DNA of 64,000 nucleotides from Streptomyces paludis (GTDB taxonomy: Bacteria; Actinomycetota; Actinomycetes; Streptomycetales; Streptomycetaceae), in contig NZ_CP031194.1 in the NCBI RefSeq assembly GCF_003344965.1, positions 6,634,001 through 6,698,000 of the forward strand, written 5' to 3'. The notes under the pieces were generated by a model. It saw only the letters and a program-made list of their open reading frames with translations, did not search any database and had not been told where the DNA came from. Within the stretch, counting starts at the first letter, position 1; each line of letters starts with the position of its first letter. Below, piece after piece: positions 41,924 to 50,095 of this stretch. A program made the position numbers and the translations under genes.

Positions 41924-43743
41924 GCCGGTACCTGCCGCTTGACGGATGTGGACATGGACGGCCGGCCGCCGGACGTGAGCCCGGCGAGCATGCTCATCAG
42001 GTCGGGGGCGCCGCCCTGCCCCATCCCGGCCTGGCCCGGCGCGACGCCGCCGGGGGCACCGGTGGACGGGTCCATGCCCGGGAGCGGGCCGCCTCCGGCG
42101 TCGGGGCCGCCGCCCATCAGTGCGGCCATGGGGTCGGCCTCCGCCTCCGGCTGCGGCTCGGGCTGGAACGCCTTCAAAATCGCCTCGTGCATCGAGGCGC
42201 CCTTCTCGCGCATCTCGATGATGCTCGCGGCCTGCGCGAGCACCTGCGTGGGGTCCATGCCCTGCTGGGCCATGATCCCGGCCGACGAGAGCATTGCGAA
42301 GATGCCCTGTTTCAGGGCGTCCGTTACCTGTTCGATATCTACCTGGGCCTGAAGCTGGGCCACGTCCACGTCCATCGGAAGCTGGCGCTGGACGAAGTCC
42401 CTCGGCACGAGCTGGTCCCCGCGGAGCTGGAGCAGGAAAACGAGCGCCTGATTCGGGTTCATCCCCGAGGCGAAGCCGTAGCTGACACTCACGCGGTAGT
42501 TGCCCTTGATGTCCTTCGCGGGCGTGTAGGTCTCCTCGAAGGGCGTCCCGTTGATGACGCCGCTGACCGTCTTCTTCGTGTCCGGCCAGAACTTCTCGTC
42601 CATCTCGAAGGCCAGCTCAAGCGCCTGTTCCAACGCCGTGCCGATCATCAGTTGGCCGGTGGCCACCTGGATGTCATAGCCGCCGTTCAGGGCATCCACG
42701 CCTCGGCCGGTGATGATCGACGCGTCCACGTCGCCGGTGGCGCTGGCCGGCGTGCGTGTGCCGCGCTGGACTTCCTGCTGGAGCATGGCCTCCTGCTGCC
42801 AGGCGGCCTGCGGCATGTCGGTGCCGACCCTGCGAATCTTCTCCGGGAAGTTCGTACGGATCACCGCGTCATCGCCCATCGGGATCCGCTGCACATCCGG
42901 GGGTAGCGCCAGCGGCGCCCGTACGGTCTGCTGCGTGGCCTGAAGGCCCAGCATGGCCATGCGGTTGCGGGCCAGGCTCGGCCAGATCACGTCATCGAAC
43001 TGGCCGCGCTCCTGCTCGTCCCACTGCGGCTTCCGCGCGATCGCGACGGGGCACTTCCCGAACAGGTTCGGGGTCTCCATCAACACCAAGTTCGAGCGCT
43101 CGGGCATGTACAGGACGTACGAGTCCTTGTCGCAGTACTTGATCAGCTCCAGCTCAACGTCCCCGCCCACCTGGCGGCCGTACGGCTGGTCACCGCCCAT
43201 GATCCGGGCGGCGTGCTCCGGGAACTTCGCCGCGAGCTGGCGCGCAGTCTCGCGCCAGACCTTCGTGTACGAAATGACGTTGCCGCCCAGGTCGTACTGG
43301 GCGTAGTGCTTCATCGGGTTGTCGATGCGCAGCCGCGGCCGGCCGGCCTTGAAGTCGGGCTCGATCACGATCGGCATCGCCGCGTACGTCAGGTACCAGT
43401 CGCAGCCCGTCGGCATGGCCGACTTCAACTTGGAGTCGATGACATAGCTGTACGCGATCTTCGTCTTGCGCGAGACGAACTTCTTCGCGCGCTCCGAACT
43501 CATCACGCCCGTGGAGCAGTTGATCGACGGCAGGGGTGCCAAGTTCTCCGCGAGCTGGCGCGCGCTGGTGTCGATCGCGTTGGCCGTGATCGGCCGCGGC
43601 CACGCGTCGGGCATGCTGCCCGGCGCGATGTTGTCGAGCTTCTGCGCTCGCGCGTCGAAAACCGTCTGGTGCCGTACGTCCCGCTCGGCGGCGTCACGGC
43701 GCAGGGCCTCCACGCGGCGCGTTATGAGTGATATGTCCGCCAT
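41920..43743 (-). CDS. Portal protein
   Basis: 607 residues from ATG 43743 with AGGAGGTGG upstream. It follows the terminase gene and has the portal pattern: N-terminal helical arm, wing region with ITANAIDTSARQLAEN, a stem/clip part (LVLMETPNLFGKCPVAIARKPQWDEQERGQFDDVI), and a long helix (RNRMAMLGLQATQQT). The C-terminus is Gly/Pro-rich and disordered. Assignment rests on length, pattern and gene order. Confidence 0.78.
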   Translation of the reverse strand: MADISLITRRVEALRRDAAERDVRHQTVFDARAQKLDNIAPGSMPDAWPRPITANAIDTSARQLAENLAPLPSINCSTGVMSSERAKKFVSRKTKIAYSYVIDSKLKSAMPTGCDWYLTYAAMPIVIEPDFKAGRPRLRIDNPMKHYAQYDLGGNVISYTKVWRETARQLAAKFPEHAARIMGGDQPYGRQVGGDVELELIKYCDKDSYVLYMPERSNLVLMETPNLFGKCPVAIARKPQWDEQERGQFDDVIWPSLARNRMAMLGLQATQQTVRAPLALPPDVQRIPMGDDAVIRTNFPEKIRRVGTDMPQAAWQQEAMLQQEVQRGTRTPASATGDVDASIITGRGVDALNGGYDIQVATGQLMIGTALEQALELAFEMDEKFWPDTKKTVSGVINGTPFEETYTPAKDIKGNYRVSVSYGFASGMNPNQALVFLLQLRGDQLVPRDFVQRQLPMDVDVAQLQAQVDIEQVTDALKQGIFAMLSSAGIMAQQGMDPTQVLAQAASIIEMREKGASMHEAILKAFQPEPQPEAEADPMAALMGGGPDAGGGPLPGMDPSTGAPGGVAPGQAGMGQGGAPDLMSMLAGLTSGGRPSMSTSVKRQVPA

Positions 43744-43774
43744 GACCACCTCCTGGGGGCGAACTGTACGACGG

Positions 43775-44479
43775 CTACTTGACCTTCTTCTCCAGCGCAG
43801 TCACGCGCGCATCCAGCGACGCCAGCGTGGGCGCCGGCTTCGTCGGCGTGGTGGGGGTGGTGGGCGGCGACCAGCTCGCAGGGTGCTTGAGCCGCTCGGC
43901 CACGTCGCGGCGGAACTTCGCCATGTCGATGCGGGGATCGACCGGCTTCCGGCGCGTGGCCTCCTTGTGAGCCCAGACGCTGTCAGCGGTCCAGCCGTGG
44001 AAGCGGCAACGGGCGGCCTGGACGCGTACCGCGGTGTAGTACTGCACGGCCGGCCAGTCGCGGCCGACGGCGCCGGTGTTTTCACACTCCAGCCCGTACG
44101 AGACCGCGTTGCCGTCGATCGGCTCGGCGGCGTCCGGCGCCGGGTGTGCGGAGCGCTCGTTGAGGACCGCGTCGTACGCGTTCTTCGCGACCGTCCCGGC
44201 GTGGTTCGCGCGGCCGTTGCCGACGAGGTACAGCCGGCCGGTGCGGGTGAGGTAGTCGTGGCAGAGCGGGCCAGGAAGGTCGTCGCGGCCGTTGAAGACG
44301 ATGCCGGGCAGCGCCGCGCCCTCGCCGCCGGTGTGGTGGATCATCGCGGCGTGCACACTGCCCCACGCGCCCTTGTGGTTGCGGTTGTTGCTCCGCCAGC
44401 CGGGCATCTCCACGATGTCCGTGACGCCCTCGGCGCGGAGCGCCTTGAGCCACTGATCAGGGGTCATCGGTACTGCCAT
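43775..44479 (-). CDS. Endolysin: N-acetylmuramoyl-L-alanine amidase (PGRP/amidase_2)
   Basis: 234 residues from ATG 44479 (GGAGGAG upstream). The zinc amidase fold is clear: MIHHTGGE (first His ligand), YGLECENTG, and VWAHKEATRRKPVDPRID (late His, with catalytic Lys/Asp context). The C-terminus is a Pro/Thr linker and a short coiled coil (LASLDARVTALEKKVK), with no cell-wall-binding domain. Unusually it lies between terminase and portal genes, 22 kb away from the holin-like gene. Confidence 0.88.
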   Translation of the reverse strand: MAVPMTPDQWLKALRAEGVTDIVEMPGWRSNNRNHKGAWGSVHAAMIHHTGGEGAALPGIVFNGRDDLPGPLCHDYLTRTGRLYLVGNGRANHAGTVAKNAYDAVLNERSAHPAPDAAEPIDGNAVSYGLECENTGAVGRDWPAVQYYTAVRVQAARCRFHGWTADSVWAHKEATRRKPVDPRIDMAKFRRDVAERLKHPASWSPPTTPTTPTKPAPTLASLDARVTALEKKVK

Positions 44480-44481
44480 GT

Positions 44482-44625
44482 CTACTCCTCCGGGTCTGTC
44501 CAGCATCGGCAATACACGTCGCGCGCGTTGCTGTCCTGGTGCTCCCAGTGAGCACCCTTGAGGCGCACGCACTGAGAGCCGGTCTCGGGGTGCCGCGATG
44601 GGCACTGGGTGTGAATGCCGTCCAT
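44482..44625 (-). CDS. Tiny zinc-ribbon-like protein
   Basis: 47 codons from ATG 44625. Cysteines in TQCPS, SQCVRL and YCRCW with two His (HPETGS, HWEHQD) fit a small zinc site. Its stop lies 3 bp before the amidase ATG. Unknown role. Confidence 0.6.
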   Translation of the reverse strand: MDGIHTQCPSRHPETGSQCVRLKGAHWEHQDSNARDVYCRCWTDPEE

Positions 44626-44631
44626 CTCGCC

Positions 44632-46575
44632 TCACCAGCCGTTGAGGGAGCCGTCCCAGGCCCCCGCGCCCTGCTGCTGCAAGGCGAAGTCCACGTCCAC
44701 GACCATCTGTCCGGCCGCGTCGCGCTCCGAGGTGAACTCGCTGCTGTTCGCGTGCCAGCCGTCGAAGTCGGTGAGCATCAGCTCCCTGCACCTGATCTCC
44801 GCGAACCACCAGGCCATGACGATGTCGGTCAGGCCCTTGGTCTCCGGGAACCACGCGCACAACTGCTCGATGAGGGCCCTCACGGCCTCAGACTGCGTCT
44901 GTGACGGCAGCCGCACGAGGTGCCGGCCGTCGCGCCAGCCGTCGAAGAGGGTGGCCATGGAGGCCACACCGAAGTCGGAGTCCCACTTCTTCGCGTCGGT
45001 GTGATGCGCGGTCAGCAGCGTGCCGCGCGCGTTCATGAACGTCTTGATCAACTGGTCCTGGACAATGCTGCCCTGGTACGCGTTCTTCTCGACGCGCCAC
45101 TCAGAGATGCTGTACTTCGCGGTCAGGCGCTCCATCTCCGAGCGCATCTCATGCGGCGGCATGCCGCGCTTATTCACCACGTCCAGAATCCAGCGCACGC
45201 CCGTGCGGCGGTCGAGCCCGACCACCACCATGGCGGTGCACCCGGCGGCGGCCGGGTCCAGGCCGGCCACGACCAGCAGGCCGTCCATCCCGTACTTCCG
45301 ATGATCCGACTGGCCGTCGGTCATCACCCCGGGCCACCTCGCCCGATCGATGCAGCCCTCCACGTCCTCGGCCTTGAAGATCGAGTCGTCGGCTACCTGG
45401 TCCTGCATGTAGACCATCGACCAGTTGCGCGGGCGCATTCGCGACCGCTTCCGCGCGAGCGCCACGCCGTGCCACATCGGCCAGAGGCCGTCTCGCGGCC
45501 AGCCCTCGGCCACGGCCTGCTTGCGGGCGCTCACGGTCACCGGCGGCCGGTTCGTCTCCGGCCAGAGGGTGATCCAGTCCTTCGGGTCGTCCGCGAACTC
45601 CAAGACCGCGGGCTGGGTCAGGTACGTCCACGGCGAGGCGCCGTCGCTGTAGTAGCTCGGCTTCAGGATCTCCGAGTAGAGATCCACCGTCGCCATGCGG
45701 GTCCCGACCAGCAGCATCCGGCCGCCCATGTCGGCCACGCGGGATCCCACGATGTTCTGAATCCAGTCGATCTGGCTCTCGAACTGCTGGTGGTTCGTGT
45801 TGTCCACGCAGTCGTCCATGATGACCAGGTCCGTACGGGTGCCGTAAATCTGGCCGCCCAAGCCGACGGCTTCGACCGTGTAATCCTTCTCCCCGGAGTC
45901 CACGCCGGCCATGCGGATCTGTGTGGACGTCCAGGTGGACGCGCCCTCGCTCCAGCCGCCCGGCGGGCCGAAGTCCTGCTGGAGCTGCGCGTACGCCTTC
46001 GACTCGGCCAAGCGCTGCTTGATCGAGAAGAGGAACTTCGCGGCCAGGGCCTGCGTCTTCGAGATCAGCAGGATGCGGATCGACGGGTCCTGAACGATGC
46101 GCCACGTCACGTAGTTGACGGTGATCGTGGTGGACTTCGCGTGCTCCGGCGGTGTGTTGATCAGGACCGTGTCCGGGTCGCCCTTGATGTACCGCTGCAC
46201 CGGGTGGAGGTTCCGGGGCTCCCGGCCCTCCAGGAGGTCGTACCACTGCAAGTGGTGCGCGAAGAGCTGCGTGTCCAGGTACGTCGCGCAGAACTCCGGG
46301 AAGTCCGGGACTTCCTTGCGCGCCGCGGCGGCGCCCTCCGTCCGGGCCCGCAGCGCCCGATCCATGGCGTCCCGGTAGTCCGGGTCGCTCTTCCGGTAGT
46401 ACTCGTGGGTTTTGCGCGAGCAGCCGGCCTGCCGGCAGCCCTCTTCGACCGTCTGCCCCATGCGTACCGCGGCCAGGATGGTCTGCTTCTTCTCCGCGCT
46501 GGAGAGCGTGTTGCGCCGCCGGTCCCGCGGCTTGATGCCCGGGAGCTGGGAGGGATCGGCCACGATCCTGGCCAT
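44632..46575 (-). CDS. terL: Terminase large subunit (with fused N-terminal HTH)
   Basis: 647 residues. The N-terminal 75 residues hold a small-terminase-like HTH (SSAEKKQTILAAVRMGQTVEEGC and AGCSRKTHEYYR), so small-subunit function may be fused; no separate small terminase is seen. The ATPase domain has Walker A PPEHAKST and Walker B DLVIMDD. The nuclease domain begins VVAGLDPAAAG (catalytic Asp) with a later Asp in GLTDIVMAW. It packages DNA into the procapsid. First gene of the late operon; its promoter lies in 46576-46712. Confidence 0.9.
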   Translation of the reverse strand: MARIVADPSQLPGIKPRDRRRNTLSSAEKKQTILAAVRMGQTVEEGCRQAGCSRKTHEYYRKSDPDYRDAMDRALRARTEGAAAARKEVPDFPEFCATYLDTQLFAHHLQWYDLLEGREPRNLHPVQRYIKGDPDTVLINTPPEHAKSTTITVNYVTWRIVQDPSIRILLISKTQALAAKFLFSIKQRLAESKAYAQLQQDFGPPGGWSEGASTWTSTQIRMAGVDSGEKDYTVEAVGLGGQIYGTRTDLVIMDDCVDNTNHQQFESQIDWIQNIVGSRVADMGGRMLLVGTRMATVDLYSEILKPSYYSDGASPWTYLTQPAVLEFADDPKDWITLWPETNRPPVTVSARKQAVAEGWPRDGLWPMWHGVALARKRSRMRPRNWSMVYMQDQVADDSIFKAEDVEGCIDRARWPGVMTDGQSDHRKYGMDGLLVVAGLDPAAAGCTAMVVVGLDRRTGVRWILDVVNKRGMPPHEMRSEMERLTAKYSISEWRVEKNAYQGSIVQDQLIKTFMNARGTLLTAHHTDAKKWDSDFGVASMATLFDGWRDGRHLVRLPSQTQSEAVRALIEQLCAWFPETKGLTDIVMAWWFAEIRCRELMLTDFDGWHANSSEFTSERDAAGQMVVDVDFALQQQGAGAWDGSLNGW

Positions 46576-46712
46576 CCGTGCACCTCCCCGGGGCTGGGGG
46601 CCTCCCTGGGGGCCCGACCGGGGGCGGAGGGTACATCTGTCCGCATATATCAGCCAACGGCCCTACGCTGCGCCCCGACGGTGCCGGAATGACCTCGGGA
46701 GGGACGGCCACC

Positions 46713-46967
46713 ATGAAGGCGAAGTACGCGGGCTATTGCACATCATGTGCAATAAGGATCGAGCCCGGAACGGACATTGAAATCTTTCTTGGCGGATGGA
46801 CTCACACCGCCTGCAAGAAGGCCGAGATAGCCCGGCGGGCAGAGGCCCGCGGCGGGCCGGTCGAACTGGAGCTGGTGATGCCGAAGAGCCGGCCGACGGA
46901 ATACGTCGGCGTACGCAGCCAGAACCGGCGGAGCCTGCGGCAGCTCCACGCCCGCCAGGGGCGCTGA
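46713..46967 (+). CDS. Small zinc-finger protein (divergent from terminase)
   Basis: 84 residues from ATG 46713 (GGGAGGG upstream). MKAKYAGYCTSC begins a CxxC motif completed by WTHTAC, a compact finger seen in small actinophage proteins. The C-terminal half is basic (SQNRRSLRQLHARQGR). It reads away from the terminase gene, so the 137-bp gap contains divergent promoters. It precedes the hairpin-rich region. A DNA- or RNA-binding role is possible. Confidence 0.65.
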   Translation: MKAKYAGYCTSCAIRIEPGTDIEIFLGGWTHTACKKAEIARRAEARGGPVELELVMPKSRPTEYVGVRSQNRRSLRQLHARQGR

Positions 46968-46974
46968 CCTGCCC

Positions 46975-47697
46975 GGATGGCTGGTTCGTGACCATCCGTC
47001 ATAGATGTGGCATGCAATCGGATTTGCAGGCATCTGCTAAGCTGGACCGCAGCGAGCTGGACCGGAAGAAAAGCACTTCCAATCCAGCCCCATATGGGCC
47101 CTTCCAGGGCCCCCAGAACCGCCGACGGCGGACATGACATGAGTGGCCCTGGCCTACGGCTGGGGCCACAGTCATATGGGGCCTACGGCCCCCTAGGGGG
47201 TCTATCAACGATAGATGGTGGGTCACCATCTATCGAGCGAGGCACCCGGGTTTAACACCCGGGGGTCAAACAGTACATAAGTGCCCTGATAGGGCACACA
47301 TGGGGACAGAATCGGACATTACATGTCCGATATGGGTGCCTCGCTCGAATGAGCGAGGGTGCCACCCACCCCCATCAACATGGGTGTGTGTGCCCCAGAC
47401 AGGTCGATGACCTGCGTATATGTGGGCTGATAGCCCACCTGTGGAGAGCCTGGACCTACGGTCTGGGCTCTCTCTGTGTGGTCACACGGTGGTGACCACC
47501 TGTGTGCGCTGCAAGCGCACCTATGGCGTAGCTCAGTGAGCAGGGCTCTGCCCTGACTCACTTCGCCGATCCGCTGTACCGCCAGTCCCCCTCAGGGGGA
47601 CGTCCGGCGGAAAGGGGGTGGACAGTCCTCCGGACTGCTGTCGGTCCGCTGGACCGTGGCGACCGATGGTCGCCAATATGTGCGCTCACGCGCGCAC
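46975..47697 (+). ncRNA. Dense array of short hairpins, many with exact 3-base loops
   Basis: No convincing gene. About twenty perfect stems follow each other. Examples: CCGCC-GAC-GGCGG (47119), GGGGCC-TAC-GGCCCC (47178), TCTATC-AAC-GATAGA (47201), an 11-bp stem with loop GGT (47210-47234), GTGCCCT-GAT-AGGGCAC (47281), CAGGTC-GAT-GACCTG (47400), GTGGGCT-GAT-AGCCCAC (47422), GTGCGCT-GCA-AGCGCAC (47504), CAGGGC-TCT-GCCCTG (47541), GTCCCCC-TCA-GGGGGAC (47585), CAGTCC-TCC-GGACTG (47623), CGGTCC-GCT-GGACCG (47642) and TGGCGACC-GAT-GGTCGCCA (47657). A 14-bp long-range stem joins 47234-47247 to 47334-47347. It looks like a large structured RNA or a DNA-hairpin array; strand is uncertain. Confidence 0.6.
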
Positions 47698-48385
47698 GTA
47701 CGCACACGCGGGCACCCGCGCGCGCGAGCCGGCCACCCTCGCCCTGGCGCCACTTCCCCGCGCCGCTGCGCGGCCCCTCACGGGCCTCTGCGGCCCCCGC
47801 CGCCCCGCCTGCCCACCGGGCCGACTCCAGGCCGCCGCACGGCCGTTGACGACCTTCGCGCCCCGTGTGCGCCTGTGCCCCGGATGTGTGCGCTCCGCAC
47901 TCTCCGGACACTCTCCCTGCGGTCTTCACACACAGCCACACCATGATCACAATCAAAGAACTCTGATCGATGCTTATCTTGAACCAGATTCAACCAGGTA
48001 AGGAGTACCTAAAATATGCAGGTCAGAGGCCCACTGGAAAGGATCTTGAAAAAAGATCCCGACTCACGTTGACAGGAAAGCTGATCAGAGGGCATGGTTA
48101 TGTCACTCCCCAGGGAGCACCGGAAACGGGGCGTAACTGGGACGAGTCCGCAGGGTCTCAAGTGGCTTGTTTCAAGCCCAAGTTGAGCCCTTTCACAACA
48201 GGGGAAGTCACCCACAAGGTCACCCGGGCCTGAAACCGGGGGGGTTGCTGGCCGTGAGCGGCGACCGATGCAGATGGGGGTCACAGCCCGGGCGCCGACG
48301 AACCGCCGACCAACCGGCGGAACAACACTCAGGGAAGAAGGAAGCGCTGCTCATCTCTCCGATGGGGCAGCGTGCACACGACGAT
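47698..48385. other. Gene-poor stretch, GC-rich then AT-richer, with further hairpins
   Basis: 47700-47930 is very GC-rich with no clear gene. 47935-48235 is distinctly lower in GC and holds stems such as TTGAA/TTCAA (47979-47993), GGATCTT/AAGATCC (48039-48058), CTCCC/GGGAG, and a nested CTCAA-GGCTTG-TTT-CAAGCC-TTGAG (48157-48188). An 87-codon frame (47970-48233) has codon use unlike the neighbours and is laced with these stems, so it is not called as a gene. The base-composition drop may mark an origin or a control region. Confidence 0.4.
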
Positions 48386-48576
48386 GACAGCGCGGCCGTA
48401 CGGCCAGCGCGACGCACACCGTACGAGCGGAGCATGTTCGGCATTCCCGGGCGCCACACTCCGGACGGCTGCCAGCCACCTCAGCAGTGGCAGGCCGAAC
48501 CGGCGGCGCCCGGCGGCGCACATGCTCCGCAGCACGTCGCACGGTGTGCGGCGCAGCGGCCACCGGCCGCGCTGTC
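48386..48576. ncRNA. Long nested rod-like inverted repeat
   Basis: Five stems nest one within another: GACAGCGCGGCCG 48386-48398 with 48564-48576 (13 bp, perfect); CGCACACCG 48413-48421 with 48542-48550; GGAGCATG 48429-48436 with 48521-48528; CCGGGCGCC 48447-48455 with 48505-48513; and an imperfect GCCAGCCAC/GTGGCAGGC at the tip. The result is a rod of about 190 nt ending just ahead of the gene at 48639. No gene is evident inside. Confidence 0.6.
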
Positions 48577-48638
48577 ACTCGTCATGCGGGCAGGGCGTGA
48601 TTTCCCTGCCCGTTTGATGAGTCAGGAGAGGACTCGAC

Positions 48639-48935
48639 ATGAGCACCAGCATCATCAGCAGCGCAGTGATCGACCTGGTCAAGCCGGAGACCCTGGGGTA
48701 CATCGTCTACCCGCCCGGAGGGCAGCGCCTGCACTCGGTCTACGTGTGCGCCGAGCCCCTGAATCCGGGCTCGTACTGGACGCGCACGACAACCTCTGTC
48801 CGTAGGCGGACAGAGGTTCGCGGCTCCGTCGCCATGCCGACCGTGCAGGAGGCGGTTGACCTGGTGCGGCGAAGCATGGTCGAGCGGGGTTTGCACGGAA
48901 ACCTCGGCCGCATCGTGGCCGTTCGGCGCCCCTGA
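48639..48935 (+). CDS. Small protein with an internal perfect palindrome, unknown
   Basis: 98 residues from ATG 48639 with AGGAGAGGA upstream. The first 50 and last 35 residues look like normal protein (VKPETLGYIVYPPGGQRL; VQEAVDLVRRSMVERG). Between them a perfect 12-bp palindrome with loop TAGG (48791-48818) encodes TSVRRRTEVRG. No function recognised. Confidence 0.55.
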   Translation: MSTSIISSAVIDLVKPETLGYIVYPPGGQRLHSVYVCAEPLNPGSYWTRTTTSVRRRTEVRGSVAMPTVQEAVDLVRRSMVERGLHGNLGRIVAVRRP

Positions 48936-48952
48936 GTACCTGTAAGAGCCAT

Positions 48953-48998
48953 CGGGTCCACACCTTCGGGTGTGGGCCCCCTTGGTTCCGCAGGAACC
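48953..48998 (+). terminator. Two hairpins after the 98-residue gene
   Basis: CCACACC-TTCG-GGTGTGG followed by GGTTCC-GCA-GGAACC (48984-48998). The first is terminator-like. The second is another short three-base-loop stem of the type seen in the array. Confidence 0.55.
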
Positions 48999-49052
48999 GC
49001 GCCCGGGGCTGATTACCCCAGGTGACCAACTGCCCATGGAGAGGGGCAGATC

Positions 49053-49295
49053 ATGACCGACACCATGTTCGGGGTGCCCGACGCGGTCATCTCCGAGCAC
49101 ACGCACGACGGCGCGAAGGTCGTTTCCGTGATGACCTTCGCGCAGGACATGGAGGTGGCGCGCCGCCTCCGCCACTCCGTCCGCGTCTGGACGGGGGAGG
49201 ACCGCGAGGGCCGTCCGATGGCGATCATCTGGACGGCGGGCCTTCGGAGCGGAAGGCTTCTGGCGGCCTACGAGTTCACCCCGGGGGGTGAGTGA
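49053..49295 (+). CDS. Small phage protein, unknown
   Basis: 80 residues from ATG 49053 with GGAGAGGGG upstream. Alternating beta and helix (AVISEHTHDGAKVVSVMTF; RLRHSVRVWTG). Ends GTGA, overlapping the next start. No motif recognised. Confidence 0.6.
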   Translation: MTDTMFGVPDAVISEHTHDGAKVVSVMTFAQDMEVARRLRHSVRVWTGEDREGRPMAIIWTAGLRSGRLLAAYEFTPGGE

Positions 49296-49612
49296 CCGTG
49301 GCCAAGATCCTGTCCAAGGAGCCCGACCCGGGCTCGCAGGTCTGCGGGTACGAGATCACCGTAGACGGCATGTCGCCTGAGTACTGCGGCGAGCTGAAAG
49401 CCCTTGGGCTGTACTACTGCCGCGCGCATCACGAGCGCGTGTGGATCGTCCATGGCTACATGTGGGTGGCCCCTGGCACCTCTCAGGGGCTCCCCCCGCT
49501 GGCGGAGCGCCCCGTGCCGGCATACAGCGGCGAGGCCGCGATCTACAGCGTGGCGTACCTGACCAGGCGCGAGGGCAACGCCCTGCGGGCCGACCCGTAC
49601 GACTGCCTGTGA
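49292..49612 (+). CDS. Small phage protein, unknown
   Basis: 106 residues from GTG 49292 (an internal GTG at 49298 is also possible). Contains Cys in QVCGYE, EYCGEL and YYCRAHH, perhaps a metal site. Followed directly by a strong terminator. Function unknown. Confidence 0.6.
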   Translation: MTVAKILSKEPDPGSQVCGYEITVDGMSPEYCGELKALGLYYCRAHHERVWIVHGYMWVAPGTSQGLPPLAERPVPAYSGEAAIYSVAYLTRREGNALRADPYDCL

Positions 49613-49619
49613 CCCCACA

Positions 49620-49647
49620 GAGACCCCCGCCCCCCGGCGGGGGTCTC
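49620..49647 (+). terminator. Rho-independent-type terminator
   Basis: GAGACCCCCGCC and GGCGGGGGTCTC pair over 12 bp with a CCCC loop. It closes the 49053-49612 operon. The following gap to 49834 contains only one more short stem, GGAGGC-AGG-GCCTCC (49717-49731). Confidence 0.85.
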
Positions 49648-49834
49648 CCTTCCTTCCCTGCGGCCAAGTGGCCGCGTGTCTCCCGGACCTCTCCCCGGCA
49701 CGGCGCGCGGCCTCTTGGAGGCAGGGCCTCCGGCGGTCATCGCCTCGTTCGAAGACCGATCGATGACCGCAGCGCAGAGCGTCGGGCGCCGCCCGAACAC
49801 TGCGCACGTCCATGTACTCAGAGAGAGGGATCAC

Positions 49835-50095
49835 ATGGTCGACAACGACGAGAAACAGATGTTGCCGGAGGTCGCGGTGTACGTCACCGCGATGGACGCC
49901 GCGCGGCGGCCGGCCCGGCCGCGGGCTGCGGCACGCTGCCCGACTGCCAGACGCCCGGCGGCACTTGCGGTTGCGGCACGGGCTGACACGAACACCCCCT
50001 CGCCCGGCGGCGGCAGCATCCCGCCGGGCGGGCCGGGGCACTGGAGAGGGAGCCATGCCGCAGCAGCGGGTACAGAGGCCCGTCAGAGCGCCTGA
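49835..50095 (+). CDS. Small protein, reading frame uncertain
   Basis: ATG 49835 follows GAGAGAGGGA. The first 25 residues (MVDNDEKQMLPEVAVYVTAMD...) look genuine. Further on this frame becomes Arg/Ala/Pro-rich and runs 41 bp into the next gene. In another frame the same DNA encodes a Gly/Cys-rich end (GCGTLPDCQTPGGTCGCGTG) stopping at 49986, well spaced before the next gene. A frameshift near 49900-49920, natural or an error, would join the two. Function unknown. Confidence 0.4.
   Translation: MVDNDEKQMLPEVAVYVTAMDAARRPARPRAAARCPTARRPAALAVAARADTNTPSPGGGSIPPGGPGHWRGSHAAAAGTEARQSA

Noticed and set aside
47525..47567. tRNA-like start GGCGTAGCTCAGTGAGC
   Set aside because: It resembles a tRNA D-arm, but the following sequence forms a different 12-bp hairpin with loop TCT, and there is no T-arm or acceptor partner. 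It is part of the hairpin array.
47970..48233. 87-codon ORF in the low-GC island
   Set aside because: Codon use does not match the phage or host, no clear ribosome site, and several hairpins lie inside it. Left uncalled but noted in the region entry.
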